A stretch of 64,000 nucleotides of DNA from Flavonifractor sp. AGMB03687 (lineage in GTDB: Bacteria > Bacillota > Clostridia > Oscillospirales > Oscillospiraceae), in NCBI RefSeq assembly GCF_017811815.1, contig NZ_JADKZI010000007.1, forward strand, positions 1 to 64,000, written 5' to 3'. Positions 42,549 to 50,241 of this stretch are shown in pieces. The notes beneath the pieces were generated by a model. It did no database searches. It was not told the DNA's origin and worked only from the letters and a program-made list of their open reading frames with translations. The first letter of the stretch is position 1. The number at the start of each line of letters is the position of its first letter. Made by a program: the position numbers and the translations under genes.

Positions 42549-43567
42549 TTGAAGGTGCAAAAACGGAAAACCCAGGCTATCAAATCCACCTTGATAGCTT
42601 GGGTTTTCTGCTTTTCAGAATTATATTTTTTTGTCGTGTGCTTGACATACGGGTGCCTCAGGTCGTGTATTCTGATCCGCTTTACCCCGGCCTCTTTCGC
42701 ACCCCTGTCCATCTCCCGGTGGAGGTAGGATTTTGTCACCGTGAAAATGCGGTCGGTGGGCTTCACCCCATACAGGCTCTTGATATAGTCTCGCATTTCT
42801 TCACAGAGGAAAGCGGGCATTTGAATGACCCGGTTGCTCTTAGGGGTCTTGGGGTCGGTAATCACATCCTTGCCCTTAATCCGCTGGTAGGACTTGGAGA
42901 TGGTGACGGTCTGTTTCTCAAAGTCGAAGTCGCCAGGAGTGAGGGCCAGCAGCTCCCCCTCCCGGACGCCGCACCAGTAGAGCATTTCAAAGGCGTAATA
43001 GGAAAGGGGCTTGTCCATCATGGCCTCGGCGAATTTCAGATACTCCGCCTTTGTCCAGAACAGCATTTCCCGTCCCTTTGGCTTTCCCATATTGCCCGCC
43101 TGGGCAGCGGGATTGACCTTTAGATTGTAGTGCCGTACCGCATGGTTGAACACGGCGCTCAACTGATTGTGCAGCGTTTTTAAGTACACCGGAGAGTAGG
43201 GCTTGCCGTTCTTGTCCCGGTAACCCAGCATTTCATTCTGCCAGGCGATGACCTCCTTGGAGTGAATGTCGCACATCTTCCGCTTGCCGAAGTACGGCAC
43301 CAACTTCTTGTAGAGGATATGCTCTTTCGTCCCCCAGGTGTTTTCCTTGATACGGCCTTTCATGTCCGCCACATAGACAGCCACGAAGTTTTCAAAGGTC
43401 ATTTCCAGGTCGGCGGTCTGTTGTTGCAGGAATGTCCGCTCCCACTCCAGAGCCTCCCGCTTGATGGGAAAGCCCCGTTTCATTTTCTTTACTTTCTTGC
43501 CCGTCCAGTCCTCGTAGTAAAAGGACGCATACCATGTGCCCTTTGCCTTGTCTTTGTATGCCGGCAT
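42521..43567 (-). pseudogene. E1 tyrosine integrase, C-terminus lost
   Basis: From the ATG at 43567 (GGAGGGAACCACA upstream) the protein follows the intact homologue at 53583 through the arm-binding N-terminus, SAM-like core domain and the catalytic block up to RIRIHDLRH. After that (DNA position about 42652) it switches to an unrelated tail, VKHTTKKYNSEK..., ending in the recombinase terminator region. The last His/Arg box (GHESI) and the catalytic Tyr (Y-x-Y-A-H-L) are missing, so the enzyme cannot recombine. The break is the right-hand edge of the serine-recombinase cassette. Confidence 0.88.
42567..42612 (+). terminator. Terminator of the serine recombinase operon
   Basis: 17-bp stem (42567-42583 with 42591-42607) with one G-T pair, 7-nt loop, T-rich end. 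It lies just before the junction with the truncated integrase. Confidence 0.75.
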
Positions 43568-43580
43568 TGTGGTTCCCTCC

Positions 43581-43769
43581 TTATTGTCTGTCCCGCAGCC
43601 CATAGAATTTTTCCTCGAAGTAGCGCCTGCTTACCCGTCCGGGAATGGTGAGAAAGCCTTTTTTCTTCAGCTCCTCGTTCATCTCCCGCACCAGCTTGTA
43701 GGCGTAGGGCTTGGAAATGCCCAGCTCCCTGGCGACCTCCTCTGCTCTCACAAACAGCTCCTTTTCCAT
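43581..43769 (-). CDS. Excisionase-like small DNA-binding protein (E1)
   Basis: 62 residues from the ATG at 43769 (GGAGGTGCTGACC upstream). A MerR-like/excisionase helix-turn-helix: LFVRAEEVARELGISKPYAYKLVREMNEELKKKG. It lies just before the integrase gene, the usual xis-int order, and is homologous to 54669-54857 in E2. Expected to bend att DNA and direct excision. Its promoter contains a palindromic operator. Confidence 0.85.
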   Translation of the reverse strand: MEKELFVRAEEVARELGISKPYAYKLVREMNEELKKKGFLTIPGRVSRRYFEEKFYGLRDRQ

Positions 43770-43791
43770 GGTCAGCACCTCCTTATTTTAG

Positions 43792-43912
43792 TTTCGCAAA
43801 TATGTTAATGTCACCATCTTCATTATACATTAACATAAGTGTTAATGTCAAGAATTTATTTCGCATTTTTGTTAAAGATTATCTTGCATCTTTCGCTTTT
43901 TTGCGCTATACT
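43792..43912. promoter_or_regulatory. E1 control region: xis promoter, operator and repressor promoter
   Basis: xis-int promoter (minus): TTGACA at 43846-43851, 18-bp spacer, TATAAT at 43822-43827. The dyad ACATTAAC-N6-GTTAATGT (43827-43848) fills the spacer, and another half site is at 43803. Regulator promoter (plus): TTGCAT 43884-43889, 17 bp, TATACT 43907-43912. The layout is that of a repressor acting on a divergent excision operon. Confidence 0.75.
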
Positions 43913-43935
43913 ATTGGCAAAGGCGGTGGGATATT

Positions 43936-44493
43936 ATGACAGTCGGAGACAAGATAAAGAAAATCCGCACCTTTCGAGGCATGACACAAAAGGAATTGGG
44001 GCTTGCTATCGGCTTTGAGGAAAAGGGAGCGGACAACCGGATCGCCCAGTATGAGACGAATTACCGTGTTCCGAAACGGGAACTGCTGGACAAGATGGCC
44101 GAGGCGCTGCGGGTAGACCGCCAGAACTTCTACACCATCGCCCCCGGCTCTGCCGAGGACTTCATGCGGACATTCTTCTGGCTGGACGAGGACAGCCCTG
44201 GCGCTATCCGCCTGTTCCAACTTGTCCGCAATCCGGGCAGAGCAGGGGCCGCTGATGATACCGCTGTACGGTACAATGATAGCGATGACTGGCCCGCACA
44301 CCCTCCCGTGGGTATGTACTTCCAGTATGGCCTTGTGGACGAGTTCATGCGGGAATGGCTTTTTCGTCAGCAGGAGTTACACGCCGGGGAGATCACCAGG
44401 GAAGAGTATTTTGAATGGAAACTCAACTGGCCCCATACCTGCGACGATGGCCTGGAAAGCGAATATTATATCCCTTGGCGGAAAAATAAATAA
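43936..44493 (+). CDS. XRE-family regulator of the E1 excision genes
   Basis: 185 residues. N-terminal helix-turn-helix: KIKKIRTFRGMTQKELGLAIGFEEKGADNRIAQYETNYRVPKRELLDKMAEAL. The C-terminal domain (about 75-185) is shared with the E2 homologue at 55195, including GEITREEYFEWKLNWP near the end, but its function is unknown. Divergent from xis-int, so probably the switch between integrated and excised states. RBS AAGGCGG. Confidence 0.85.
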   Translation: MTVGDKIKKIRTFRGMTQKELGLAIGFEEKGADNRIAQYETNYRVPKRELLDKMAEALRVDRQNFYTIAPGSAEDFMRTFFWLDEDSPGAIRLFQLVRNPGRAGAADDTAVRYNDSDDWPAHPPVGMYFQYGLVDEFMREWLFRQQELHAGEITREEYFEWKLNWPHTCDDGLESEYYIPWRKNK

Positions 44494-44551
44494 GACAAGC
44501 AAAAAAACCGCCCTGCTGAATTTGTCGTTCAGCAGGGCGGTTTTGCTTGTC
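44494..44551 (+). terminator. Terminator of the E1 regulator
   Basis: Long stem GACAAGCAAAA...ACCGCCCTGCTGAA with TTCAGCAGGGCGGT...GCTTGTC, 7-nt loop; nearly symmetrical. Confidence 0.85.
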
Positions 44552-44593
44552 CTTTTGGGATTTTTCTCTTGAGAATACCGGGCGGACACAAAT

Positions 44594-44611
44594 AGTATCA
44601 ATCCAGTATCA
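44594..44611. other. E1 right-end arm pair (AGTATCA x2)
   Basis: AGTATCA at 44594-44600 and 44605-44611, 11 bp apart, the first 77 bp before the att2 core. Confidence 0.7.
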
Positions 44612-44670
44612 AGAGCAGTATGGACGGGCAAAAAAGCCTGTATTCATGCGGGTTTTCGCCGTTTCGAGCG

Positions 44671-44682
44671 TCATTCCCACTC
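44671..44682 (-). other. att2: junction core between E1 and E2
   Basis: TCATTCCCACTC, sharing ATTCCCACTC with att1. It separates the E1 regulator/arm region from E2. Confidence 0.7.
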
Positions 44683-44783
44683 TTCTTACGAAGCTTAACT
44701 TAACACATTTTGTTTAGCGATTATTGCTTCGTATCCTCTTGATTATCTAATGTATTCGTATTATCCTGACTTAAAAAGCTCCT

Positions 44784-44801
44784 GTTATCATTTTGTTATC
44801 G
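44784..44801. other. E2 left-end arm pair (GTTATCA, GTTATCG)
   Basis: Heptamers at 44784-44790 and 44795-44801, 11 bp apart, 113 bp inside att2. The rest of 44683-44997 is AT-rich, contains more GTTATC/GATAAC words (for example 44814-44820) and shows no convincing gene. Confidence 0.65.
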
Positions 44802-44997
44802 AGGTTGATAACAAGAATAGTAACATCGTGGATAATAACAAGTGGTATATAAGTATTATAAACGATTTTGCTTGGAATTTCAAGGGTTACAAGGAAATAT
44901 CTATAAACCAAAAGCCTTGCCTTATCTTAAATCACACATCACCTTCGCAATATCAGTATCTATATTTCACTCTTATTACTTATCAAATTTTTATTTA

Positions 44998-45603
44998 TCA
45001 ATATCCCAATTTTTCTCCAATCAAAATAATCTCAAACTCGCCCGTCATCGGCTTTGACCATAACACCGACAGTCCTCGGCAGATACGTTCGGGACTTTTG
45101 CAATCATAGCAACGAAGCTCACCAACGGCGCAGGGCGTTTTGAGTCCGAAGCGGCGGGCGTTCAGAGGCGATGCGATATTTCTCGCACGCCAAAGTGCGC
45201 TGTCGTAGTCTTTGGCAATTTTGTTTTCGCCTGCGACAAGATACACCTTTTCGTGTCCGTAAAAGATTGATGCCACACGATTGCAGTTGCCGTCGATATT
45301 GATGATCTCGCCCGTTTCGGCAAGTCCGTTGACCGAGGACACGTAGATCTCGGCGGCATTTGCGGCAAGGCGCACCTCTTTACTCGTTTTGCCTTCAGGA
45401 ATACGCTGATGCCAACGCACGTCGTTATGTGTGGAAAGTGCCTCGTAAAGCCCCATTTCTTCTAACGTCATAGAGCCACCGAAGCCGACGGTCTTGCCAT
45501 CAATCTCGCCGTTTATGTACTCGGTCGCTTCTGCTGTCGTATCAAAGCAGGATACCTTGTAACCGAGGGCTTCTAATTTCTTTTTTATCGTATCGAAGTT
45601 CAT
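44998..45603 (-). CDS. LUD-domain (LutC-like) protein
   Basis: 201 residues from the ATG at 45603, ending close to the left end of E2. Contains VGFGGSMTLEEMGLYEAL, DVRWHQRIPEG, NAAEIYVSSVNGLAETGEIINIDGNCNRVASIFYG and KVYLVAGENKIAKD, typical of the LUD/DUF162 family to which LutC and LldG belong. In lactate utilisation LutC works with Fe-S partners, which are absent here. C-terminal Cys residues (CYDCKSPERIC) might bind a metal. Cargo of unknown function. One base separates it from the GNAT gene. Confidence 0.82.
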   Translation of the reverse strand: MNFDTIKKKLEALGYKVSCFDTTAEATEYINGEIDGKTVGFGGSMTLEEMGLYEALSTHNDVRWHQRIPEGKTSKEVRLAANAAEIYVSSVNGLAETGEIINIDGNCNRVASIFYGHEKVYLVAGENKIAKDYDSALWRARNIASPLNARRFGLKTPCAVGELRCYDCKSPERICRGLSVLWSKPMTGEFEIILIGEKLGY

Positions 45604-45604
45604 T

Positions 45605-46042
45605 TTAAGTATCCTTTCGTACCATTTCCACAAGGGCTTTGTTGCGGTAGGTAAGGTCGTTCCTGACCGTAAAACCTTGCTTTTCCCAAAAGGCGTTGCC
45701 GCCTTGATTTCGCTCAAACACCACAAGCGCTACTTTAGTTATGCCGACAGACCTCAAGGTTTCCAGTGCCGCCGACACGAGCGCCGATCCAATGCCTTGT
45801 CTGTGATAGTCGGGATGCACCGCTGTGTGATAGATAAATCCGCGCCTACCGTCGTTGCCTGCCATAATGACACCGACAAGCCTACCGTCGCGCTCTGCGA
45901 CAAAGCAGGTATCGGGGTTGCGGTCAAGAAAACGGACAATGCCACTTTCTGAATCGTCTACATCGTTTAGCCCCATGCCTTTATTGGCAAGCCATAGGTT
46001 ATATACATCGCTGTAATCTGCTATTTGCATTTTGCGTATCAT
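45605..46042 (-). CDS. GNAT-family N-acetyltransferase
   Basis: 145 residues from the ATG at 46042. The acetyl-CoA loop reads HPDYHRQGIGSALVSAALETL, followed by VALVVFERNQGGNAFWEKQGF, a complete GNAT fold of the YpeA/RimI-like short type. The substrate cannot be predicted. It lies in a run of minus-strand cargo genes between a second GNAT gene and the LUD gene, spaced by a few bases, and is probably co-transcribed with them. Confidence 0.88.
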   Translation of the reverse strand: MIRKMQIADYSDVYNLWLANKGMGLNDVDDSESGIVRFLDRNPDTCFVAERDGRLVGVIMAGNDGRRGFIYHTAVHPDYHRQGIGSALVSAALETLRSVGITKVALVVFERNQGGNAFWEKQGFTVRNDLTYRNKALVEMVRKDT

Positions 46043-46057
46043 TGTCGTTTTCCTCAC

Positions 46058-46591
46058 TTATTTGTTCGTATAGTAGAAGAAAATATCCTTCTTGTTCTCC
46101 TGCGACGTGCCGTTATACACGTGGGTGTTCAGCCCACCGATCTCAAAGCCGTTGCCAAGATAAAAGTGGCAGGCACCGAGATTGTTGTCCTGACCTTGCG
46201 TGTAAACGCCGATGTAGCCGTTATCCTTTGCGACCTTTTTGGACTCGTCAATCAGCATTTTGCCGACACCTTTACTGCGATACTCGGCGTTGACCTTCAA
46301 GTCATAAAGGTACATATATTTGAACATATCGTGGCGCAGAATGGCAAGACCAATGCATTTGTCCCCGTCGTATGCGCCGATAAAAATGTGCTTCTTTGCC
46401 ATCTTATCATAATTGTAATTCTCGTCGGGAAAGCACATTTGGGTGTGGTTTTCGGGCGGGAATACAAGCTCCGTATGATCCCATTTGCCGTTGTTGTAGG
46501 ACGGCAGCATCAGTCCGAATAGTCGGAAAGGGTGATTGGGAATGTTAATATCGTCTTTTCTATCACTATCTATAATTTTTACAGTTATCAT
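46058..46591 (-). CDS. GNAT acetyltransferase, streptothricin-acetyltransferase-like
   Basis: 177 residues from the ATG at 46591 (AAGGTGA upstream). It resembles the SatA/Sat4 type: an N-terminal half with HPFRLFGLMLPSYNNGKW, then the GNAT motif LKVNAEYRSKGVGKMLIDESKKVAKDNG, YTQGQDNNLGACHFYLGNGFEIGGLNT and an aromatic C-terminus. Some relatives inactivate streptothricin, but others have unrelated substrates, so resistance is only a possibility. Cargo of E2. Confidence 0.75.
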   Translation of the reverse strand: MITVKIIDSDRKDDINIPNHPFRLFGLMLPSYNNGKWDHTELVFPPENHTQMCFPDENYNYDKMAKKHIFIGAYDGDKCIGLAILRHDMFKYMYLYDLKVNAEYRSKGVGKMLIDESKKVAKDNGYIGVYTQGQDNNLGACHFYLGNGFEIGGLNTHVYNGTSQENKKDIFFYYTNK

Positions 46592-46608
46592 TAAAATCAC
46601 CTTCAAAT

Positions 46609-47271
46609 TCACTTTTTTGCAAGTCGGTAGCTTTCGTCAATCCGAGTGCAAACTTCCTCGGTCTGTATGCGACCGTCAAGGATAATCGTGTACCAATTCT
46701 TTTTGTTCATGTGCCAACCGGGGAAATAGCGGACGTTGTCAATCGTCTGCTCCATAAGTTCCTTTTCAAGCCGCAGGTCTATAATTTCAAGAATTTCATC
46801 GGTCGGGAGTCCCAACTTGCGTCCCGATACGGTAAGAATTGCGCCGTACCATTTTTGGTTGTCTTTTCTTCTCCATACGGCATTGTCGGGAAACTTTTCC
46901 CATAGATATTCAAGTTCATCACCGTATGTATCCCGAACATAATCGATAACCGCAAGCGTTTGGTCGTTTTTGAAAACGGAAAAATCAAAGCATTTACCAG
47001 CGATCTCTGAAAGAACGCTCCCGATCTCGGTTCTTACTTCACCTACAAAAGAGCCTGCCGCACTCGTCTTATACAAAACATACGGCTCATCGGTTTCTTT
47101 TTCTACAAGTCGTGTATCGACATTGCCGTTCTTCGTCACCAAAACGGTAAGCAAAAAGGCTTCGTTCATAATAGGCACAGTATATTCAAAGCTACCATTT
47201 CGCATTTCAAAACCGAAACTCTGTAGTTTTTCGATATTTAGCTTTCTTCTATGGAAAATATCTTCAAACAT
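46609..47271 (-). CDS. MmcQ/YjbR-family protein
   Basis: 220 residues from the ATG at 47271. The C-terminal half is a YjbR domain (KWYGAILTVSGRKLGL, DLRLEKELMEQ, FPGWHMNKKNWYTIILDG), a double-wing fold that may bind DNA or a small molecule. The N-terminal half (residues 1-105) has ELDR-like charged segments with KTSAAGSFVGEVRTEIG. Function unknown. First of the four-gene cargo run; it ends just before the GNAT start. AT-rich, as is all of E2. Confidence 0.8.
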   Translation of the reverse strand: MFEDIFHRRKLNIEKLQSFGFEMRNGSFEYTVPIMNEAFLLTVLVTKNGNVDTRLVEKETDEPYVLYKTSAAGSFVGEVRTEIGSVLSEIAGKCFDFSVFKNDQTLAVIDYVRDTYGDELEYLWEKFPDNAVWRRKDNQKWYGAILTVSGRKLGLPTDEILEIIDLRLEKELMEQTIDNVRYFPGWHMNKKNWYTIILDGRIQTEEVCTRIDESYRLAKK

Positions 47272-47364
47272 AACTGTGCCTGCCTTTGTTTTCAAACTTG
47301 AAAGTTCATTTTTAATGTATTATATCACAGAAATATGACTTTTTCTACCTGTTTTACAAAGTAA

Positions 47365-47400
47365 AGCGGCGGCAAGGAGTTTTATTCTCCCTGCCGCCGT
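47365..47400 (-). terminator. Stem-loop after the thioredoxin-fold gene
   Basis: GCGGCGGCAAGGAG / CTCCCTGCCGCC arms around a TTTTATT loop, followed on the minus strand by CTTTACTTT. Very similar stem-loops sit at 49281-49314 and 50184-50214. Confidence 0.65.
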
Positions 47401-47418
47401 TAATCATAGTGATAAATT

Positions 47419-47772
47419 TTACTTGTTCCATTCGGAGAGCAGTTTCACCACATCTGCCGTTTTCAACACCTTGCCCATTGAAACCACCTGCTCGTTCACC
47501 ACAAGCGCCGGAATGTGCATAACACCATATTCCATTACTTTGGGCAGATCGGTAATGTATTCAACCTCGATGTCTAACCCCATATTCTTTACCGCTTCTT
47601 TTGCGAACTTCAGTTGTTCGTGGCAAGAACCACAGCCTGCACCAAGAACTTTAATGCTTTTCAGTTCGTCATTTCCTTTTTCTACTGTCGGCCCAGCAAT
47701 TTTTGTTTCTGCGTCAAAACCACAACAGCAGCAAGACTGCTCTTTTTTCTTTCCGAAATTAAATAATGCCAT
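47419..47772 (-). CDS. Small redox-active thioredoxin-fold protein
   Basis: 117 residues from the ATG at 47772 (GGAGGTAATAATT upstream). The N-terminus carries four consecutive Cys (QSCCCCGFD) followed by a linker, then a glutaredoxin-like thioredoxin domain of the TM0996/MTH895 type with GAGCGSCHEQLKFA as redox site and HIPALVVNEQV as the cis-Pro loop. Such proteins often lie beside ArsP/DUF318 permeases and ArsR regulators, as here. Possible role: thiol relay for metalloid handling. The Cys-rich extension is notable. Confidence 0.85.
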   Translation of the reverse strand: MALFNFGKKKEQSCCCCGFDAETKIAGPTVEKGNDELKSIKVLGAGCGSCHEQLKFAKEAVKNMGLDIEVEYITDLPKVMEYGVMHIPALVVNEQVVSMGKVLKTADVVKLLSEWNK

Positions 47773-47790
47773 AATTATTACCTCCAAATT

Positions 47791-48804
47791 TTATATAATC
47801 AAAGGTTGGATCAGATTAAAGAAATATCCAACCACAATAATTCCTACCGTACATACTCCAATAAAGATGGCAAGCAGCTTTGGCTTAACTGCCTTGCGAA
47901 GCATAATCATAGAAGGCAGGGACAGCGTTGTAACACCCATCATAAAGGACAAAACTACACCAAGCAAAGCACCCTTTGCAAGTAAAGCTTCTGCAATCGG
48001 AATTGTGCCGAAAATATCTGCATACATAGGAATACCTGCGACAGTTGCAAGGATAACACCGAACGGATTGTTATCGCCAAGCACCTTTACGATAAAGTCT
48101 TCCGGTATCCAGTTATGGATAAAGGTGCCGACACCGACTCCGACCAATACATAGGGAAATACCTTCTTTGCAGTTTCAGCCACCTGCTCCCACGCAAATT
48201 TCATACGGTCTTTGAAATGCAGTTCCTCTTGCGGTACTTCAAGGGTATGACCGTTTCGGATATATTCCTCCACTTGATTTTCAAGGTGAAGCTTCTCGAT
48301 AATTGTGCCGCCAAGAACGGCAATAACAAGACCGAGTATGACGTAGAGTACAGCAACTTTCCAACCGAAAATGCTCATCAACAACACAAGGCTGCCGAGA
48401 TCGACCATCGGGGAAGAAATAAGGAACGAAAATGTTACACCGAGAGGAAGTCCCGCACTTGTAAAGCCGATAAATAACGGGATAGACGAGCAAGAACAGA
48501 AAGACGTTACTGTACCAAGCAAAGCGGCAACAATATTTGCTCCAATTCCGTGAAATCTGCCGAGTATCTTCTTTGTTCGCTCCGGCGGGAAATAGCTTTG
48601 AATATACGAAATAATCAAAATCAACACACCGAGCAATACCACAATTTTGATGGTATCATAGATAAAGAAATGAATGCTGCTGCCGATCTTGCCGGTTGTA
48701 TCCAACCCAACGGCATTCAGAATCGTTGCAAGAAGCCGATCCAGCCAATTCATTCCGAGAACTTCATCTTGGATGAAGTTCCACACAGTTTTTAGTGCTT
48801 CCAT
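47791..48804 (-). CDS. ArsP-like permease (DUF318 / PF03773)
   Basis: 337 residues, eight or so membrane helices in two halves separated by a cytoplasmic loop (about 180-225). The metal-related motif TSFCSCSSIPLFIGF (about 100-114) has the paired Cys of the ArsP/DUF318 family; ArsP exports trivalent organoarsenicals. AAAGGAG precedes the ATG. Flanked by an ArsR regulator upstream and the thioredoxin-fold protein downstream, a common metalloid-resistance layout. The exact substrate cannot be told. Confidence 0.85.
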   Translation of the reverse strand: MEALKTVWNFIQDEVLGMNWLDRLLATILNAVGLDTTGKIGSSIHFFIYDTIKIVVLLGVLILIISYIQSYFPPERTKKILGRFHGIGANIVAALLGTVTSFCSCSSIPLFIGFTSAGLPLGVTFSFLISSPMVDLGSLVLLMSIFGWKVAVLYVILGLVIAVLGGTIIEKLHLENQVEEYIRNGHTLEVPQEELHFKDRMKFAWEQVAETAKKVFPYVLVGVGVGTFIHNWIPEDFIVKVLGDNNPFGVILATVAGIPMYADIFGTIPIAEALLAKGALLGVVLSFMMGVTTLSLPSMIMLRKAVKPKLLAIFIGVCTVGIIVVGYFFNLIQPLII

Positions 48805-48913
48805 AAGAAAAAGCTCCTTTCATACATAAATATATTGAGATGTGTCTATATATAGGTGTTAAAGGAAGTCGTGCGGAAAAGATTGGACTTCCTGCTTTTC
48901 ACATCACGACTTG

Positions 48914-49195
48914 TTATCCCTTTGGGGCGGATGTTAACTCCTTTATACAATCCGCAGCGACTTTCGCCCCTTCTGCCGAAATGGAATAATACATCCACTT
49001 ACCTTCTTTGCGACCAAGCACAATACCGGAGTCACAAAGAATTTTCATATGATGGGACAGCGTAGGCTGTGTTACATTGAGTTCATCAAGCATTTTACAA
49101 GCACACTTTTCGCCGCTTCGGAGCATTTTCAAAATGCGGATACGGTTTTCATCGCAAAATGCTTTGAAGATCAACGCCATCTTTTTTTCATCCAT
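48914..49195 (-). CDS. ArsR-family metalloregulator
   Basis: 93 residues from the ATG at 49195 (GGAGGTGTTTCGG upstream); a longer frame upstream lacks a ribosome site. The winged helix ALIFKAFCDENRIRILKMLRSGEKCACKMLDELNVTQPTLSHHMKIL has CxC in the recognition-helix region (KCACK), the ArsR-type As(III)/Sb(III) binding site, plus a Cys at FCDE. Probably represses itself and the permease operon; a palindromic operator lies upstream. Confidence 0.9.
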   Translation of the reverse strand: MDEKKMALIFKAFCDENRIRILKMLRSGEKCACKMLDELNVTQPTLSHHMKILCDSGIVLGRKEGKWMYYSISAEGAKVAADCIKELTSAPKG

Positions 49196-49218
49196 CCGAA
49201 ACACCTCCAATAGGCAAT

Positions 49219-49250
49219 CATCTATATGTATTATATGCAATACATAGATG
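49219..49250. promoter_or_regulatory. ArsR operator palindrome
   Basis: CATCTATATGTATT (49219-49232) and AATACATAGATG (49239-49250) form an imperfect inverted repeat 24 bp before the ArsR start, overlapping the expected promoter. Confidence 0.7.
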
Positions 49251-49300
49251 TTTGTCAATAGGTTTTGCAAAAAAAAGAAGCGGCGGCAGAGAAATTTTAT

Positions 49301-49341
49301 TCTCCCTGCCGTCACTGACGTTATGCGAATATCAATTCTGC
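49301..49341 (-). repeat. 41-bp direct repeat, left copy (duplicated tnpV end)
   Basis: Matches 50201-50241 at an offset of exactly 900 bp with two mismatches. Includes the final tnpV codons (A-E-L-I-F-A, stop) and part of the stem-loop downstream. Brackets the DUF4180/XRE pair. Confidence 0.85.
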
Positions 49342-49351
49342 TTATTGACAA

Positions 49352-49729
49352 TTATCTCGTCAACCTTTCAAGTGCCTCATCCTGCGTAGCAACAAAGAAC
49401 ACATCCTTGCCTTTATTACTCTCGTAAATAAAATCCTTCAGCGGCTTGCTTGTATAGTGAGAATAATCTCCGAAGATGGCGAGTTTTGCTTGATAGGTGA
49501 TGAATTTTTCGAGTATCTCGCCCGCAAGACCTCGACTAAGGATAAAGAAGTCATCGGCTACGGCACTTTTTTCAATGGCAATCAGATTTGTGCCAACCTC
49601 ATATTTAGCGGTCATAATGAGGTCAAGTGCCGATTGCACATCGGTCAATACTTTTTCAGTTCCCGTGATCACGGCAACCGTTTTTTCATTTCTTATAAAT
49701 TTCTCAACATTCATTTTCTGTTTCTCCAT
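49352..49729 (-). CDS. DUF4180-family protein
   Basis: 125 residues. The family pattern is clear: DVQSALDLIMTAKYEVGTNLIAIEKSAVADDFFILSRGLAGEILEKF, LAIFGDYSHYTSKPLKDFIYESNKGKDVFFV. Function unknown. It overlaps the upstream XRE gene by 26 bp, so the two form a coupled pair. The pair is bracketed by a 41-bp direct repeat, suggesting it was inserted as a unit. Confidence 0.85.
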   Translation of the reverse strand: MEKQKMNVEKFIRNEKTVAVITGTEKVLTDVQSALDLIMTAKYEVGTNLIAIEKSAVADDFFILSRGLAGEILEKFITYQAKLAIFGDYSHYTSKPLKDFIYESNKGKDVFFVATQDEALERLTR

Positions 49730-50108
49730 TTGTTATTTCACGATTGGCAGTTTCCTCCTGCAATATCCTGCGAACCGCCTCTTTCAATTTTGCATTAGCC
49801 GGCGATGACGGATCAAAGCACATCGAAAGAAACGATGAGAGTTGTGTGTCCTCTAACGGTTTTGGCTGAGCGTCGTACAACTGTCCGTGCGGCTCGTCAC
49901 ATCTTCCGAAAATATAATCCAGCGATACATTGAAAAAATCCGCATACTTCATCAACACACCGTAAGGCGGAAAGGATTGAGTGTTTTCATAGCGAAAGAT
50001 GGCAGGCTGATCTAAATCAAAAACAGCCGCAAGCCTTGCTTGTGAGACGTGTATTCCTTCTCTCAGCTCGGTCAATCTTTTTGCAACAATGGCAGGTTTC
50101 TTTTCCAT
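49704..50108 (-). CDS. XRE-family regulator paired with DUF4180
   Basis: 134 residues from the ATG at 50108 (GGGAGAATATT upstream). Helix-turn-helix: IVAKRLTELREGIHVSQARLAAVFDLDQPAIFRYENTQSFPPYGVLMKYADFFNVSLDYIFGRCDEP. The C-terminal half is polar with no recognised domain. AT-rich dyads (ATAATATAAAT...ATTTATATTAT, about 50128-50153) lie in the promoter. It probably controls itself and the DUF4180 gene. Confidence 0.85.
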   Translation of the reverse strand: MEKKPAIVAKRLTELREGIHVSQARLAAVFDLDQPAIFRYENTQSFPPYGVLMKYADFFNVSLDYIFGRCDEPHGQLYDAQPKPLEDTQLSSFLSMCFDPSSPANAKLKEAVRRILQEETANREITNGETENEC

Positions 50109-50200
50109 AATATTCTCCCATAATCGTGATAATATAAATATTATATACAAAATTTATATTATTGTCAATACGCATAATGAATTAACGGCAGGGATTTTTA

Positions 50201-50241
50201 TCTCCCTGCCGCCGCTGACGTTATGCGAATATCAATTCTGC
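50201..50241 (-). repeat. 41-bp direct repeat, right copy (native tnpV end)
   Basis: The copy that belongs to the intact tnpV gene; see 49301-49341. Confidence 0.85.

Noticed and set aside
42521-43567. E1 integrase as functional
   Set aside because: Catalytic Tyr and second His/Arg box absent when compared with the intact copies at 53583 and 63070.
44750-45109. 119-codon AT-rich frame at the left end of E2
   Set aside because: Overlaps the LUD gene antisense and the arm-site region; Ile/Tyr-rich composition expected from AT-rich DNA.
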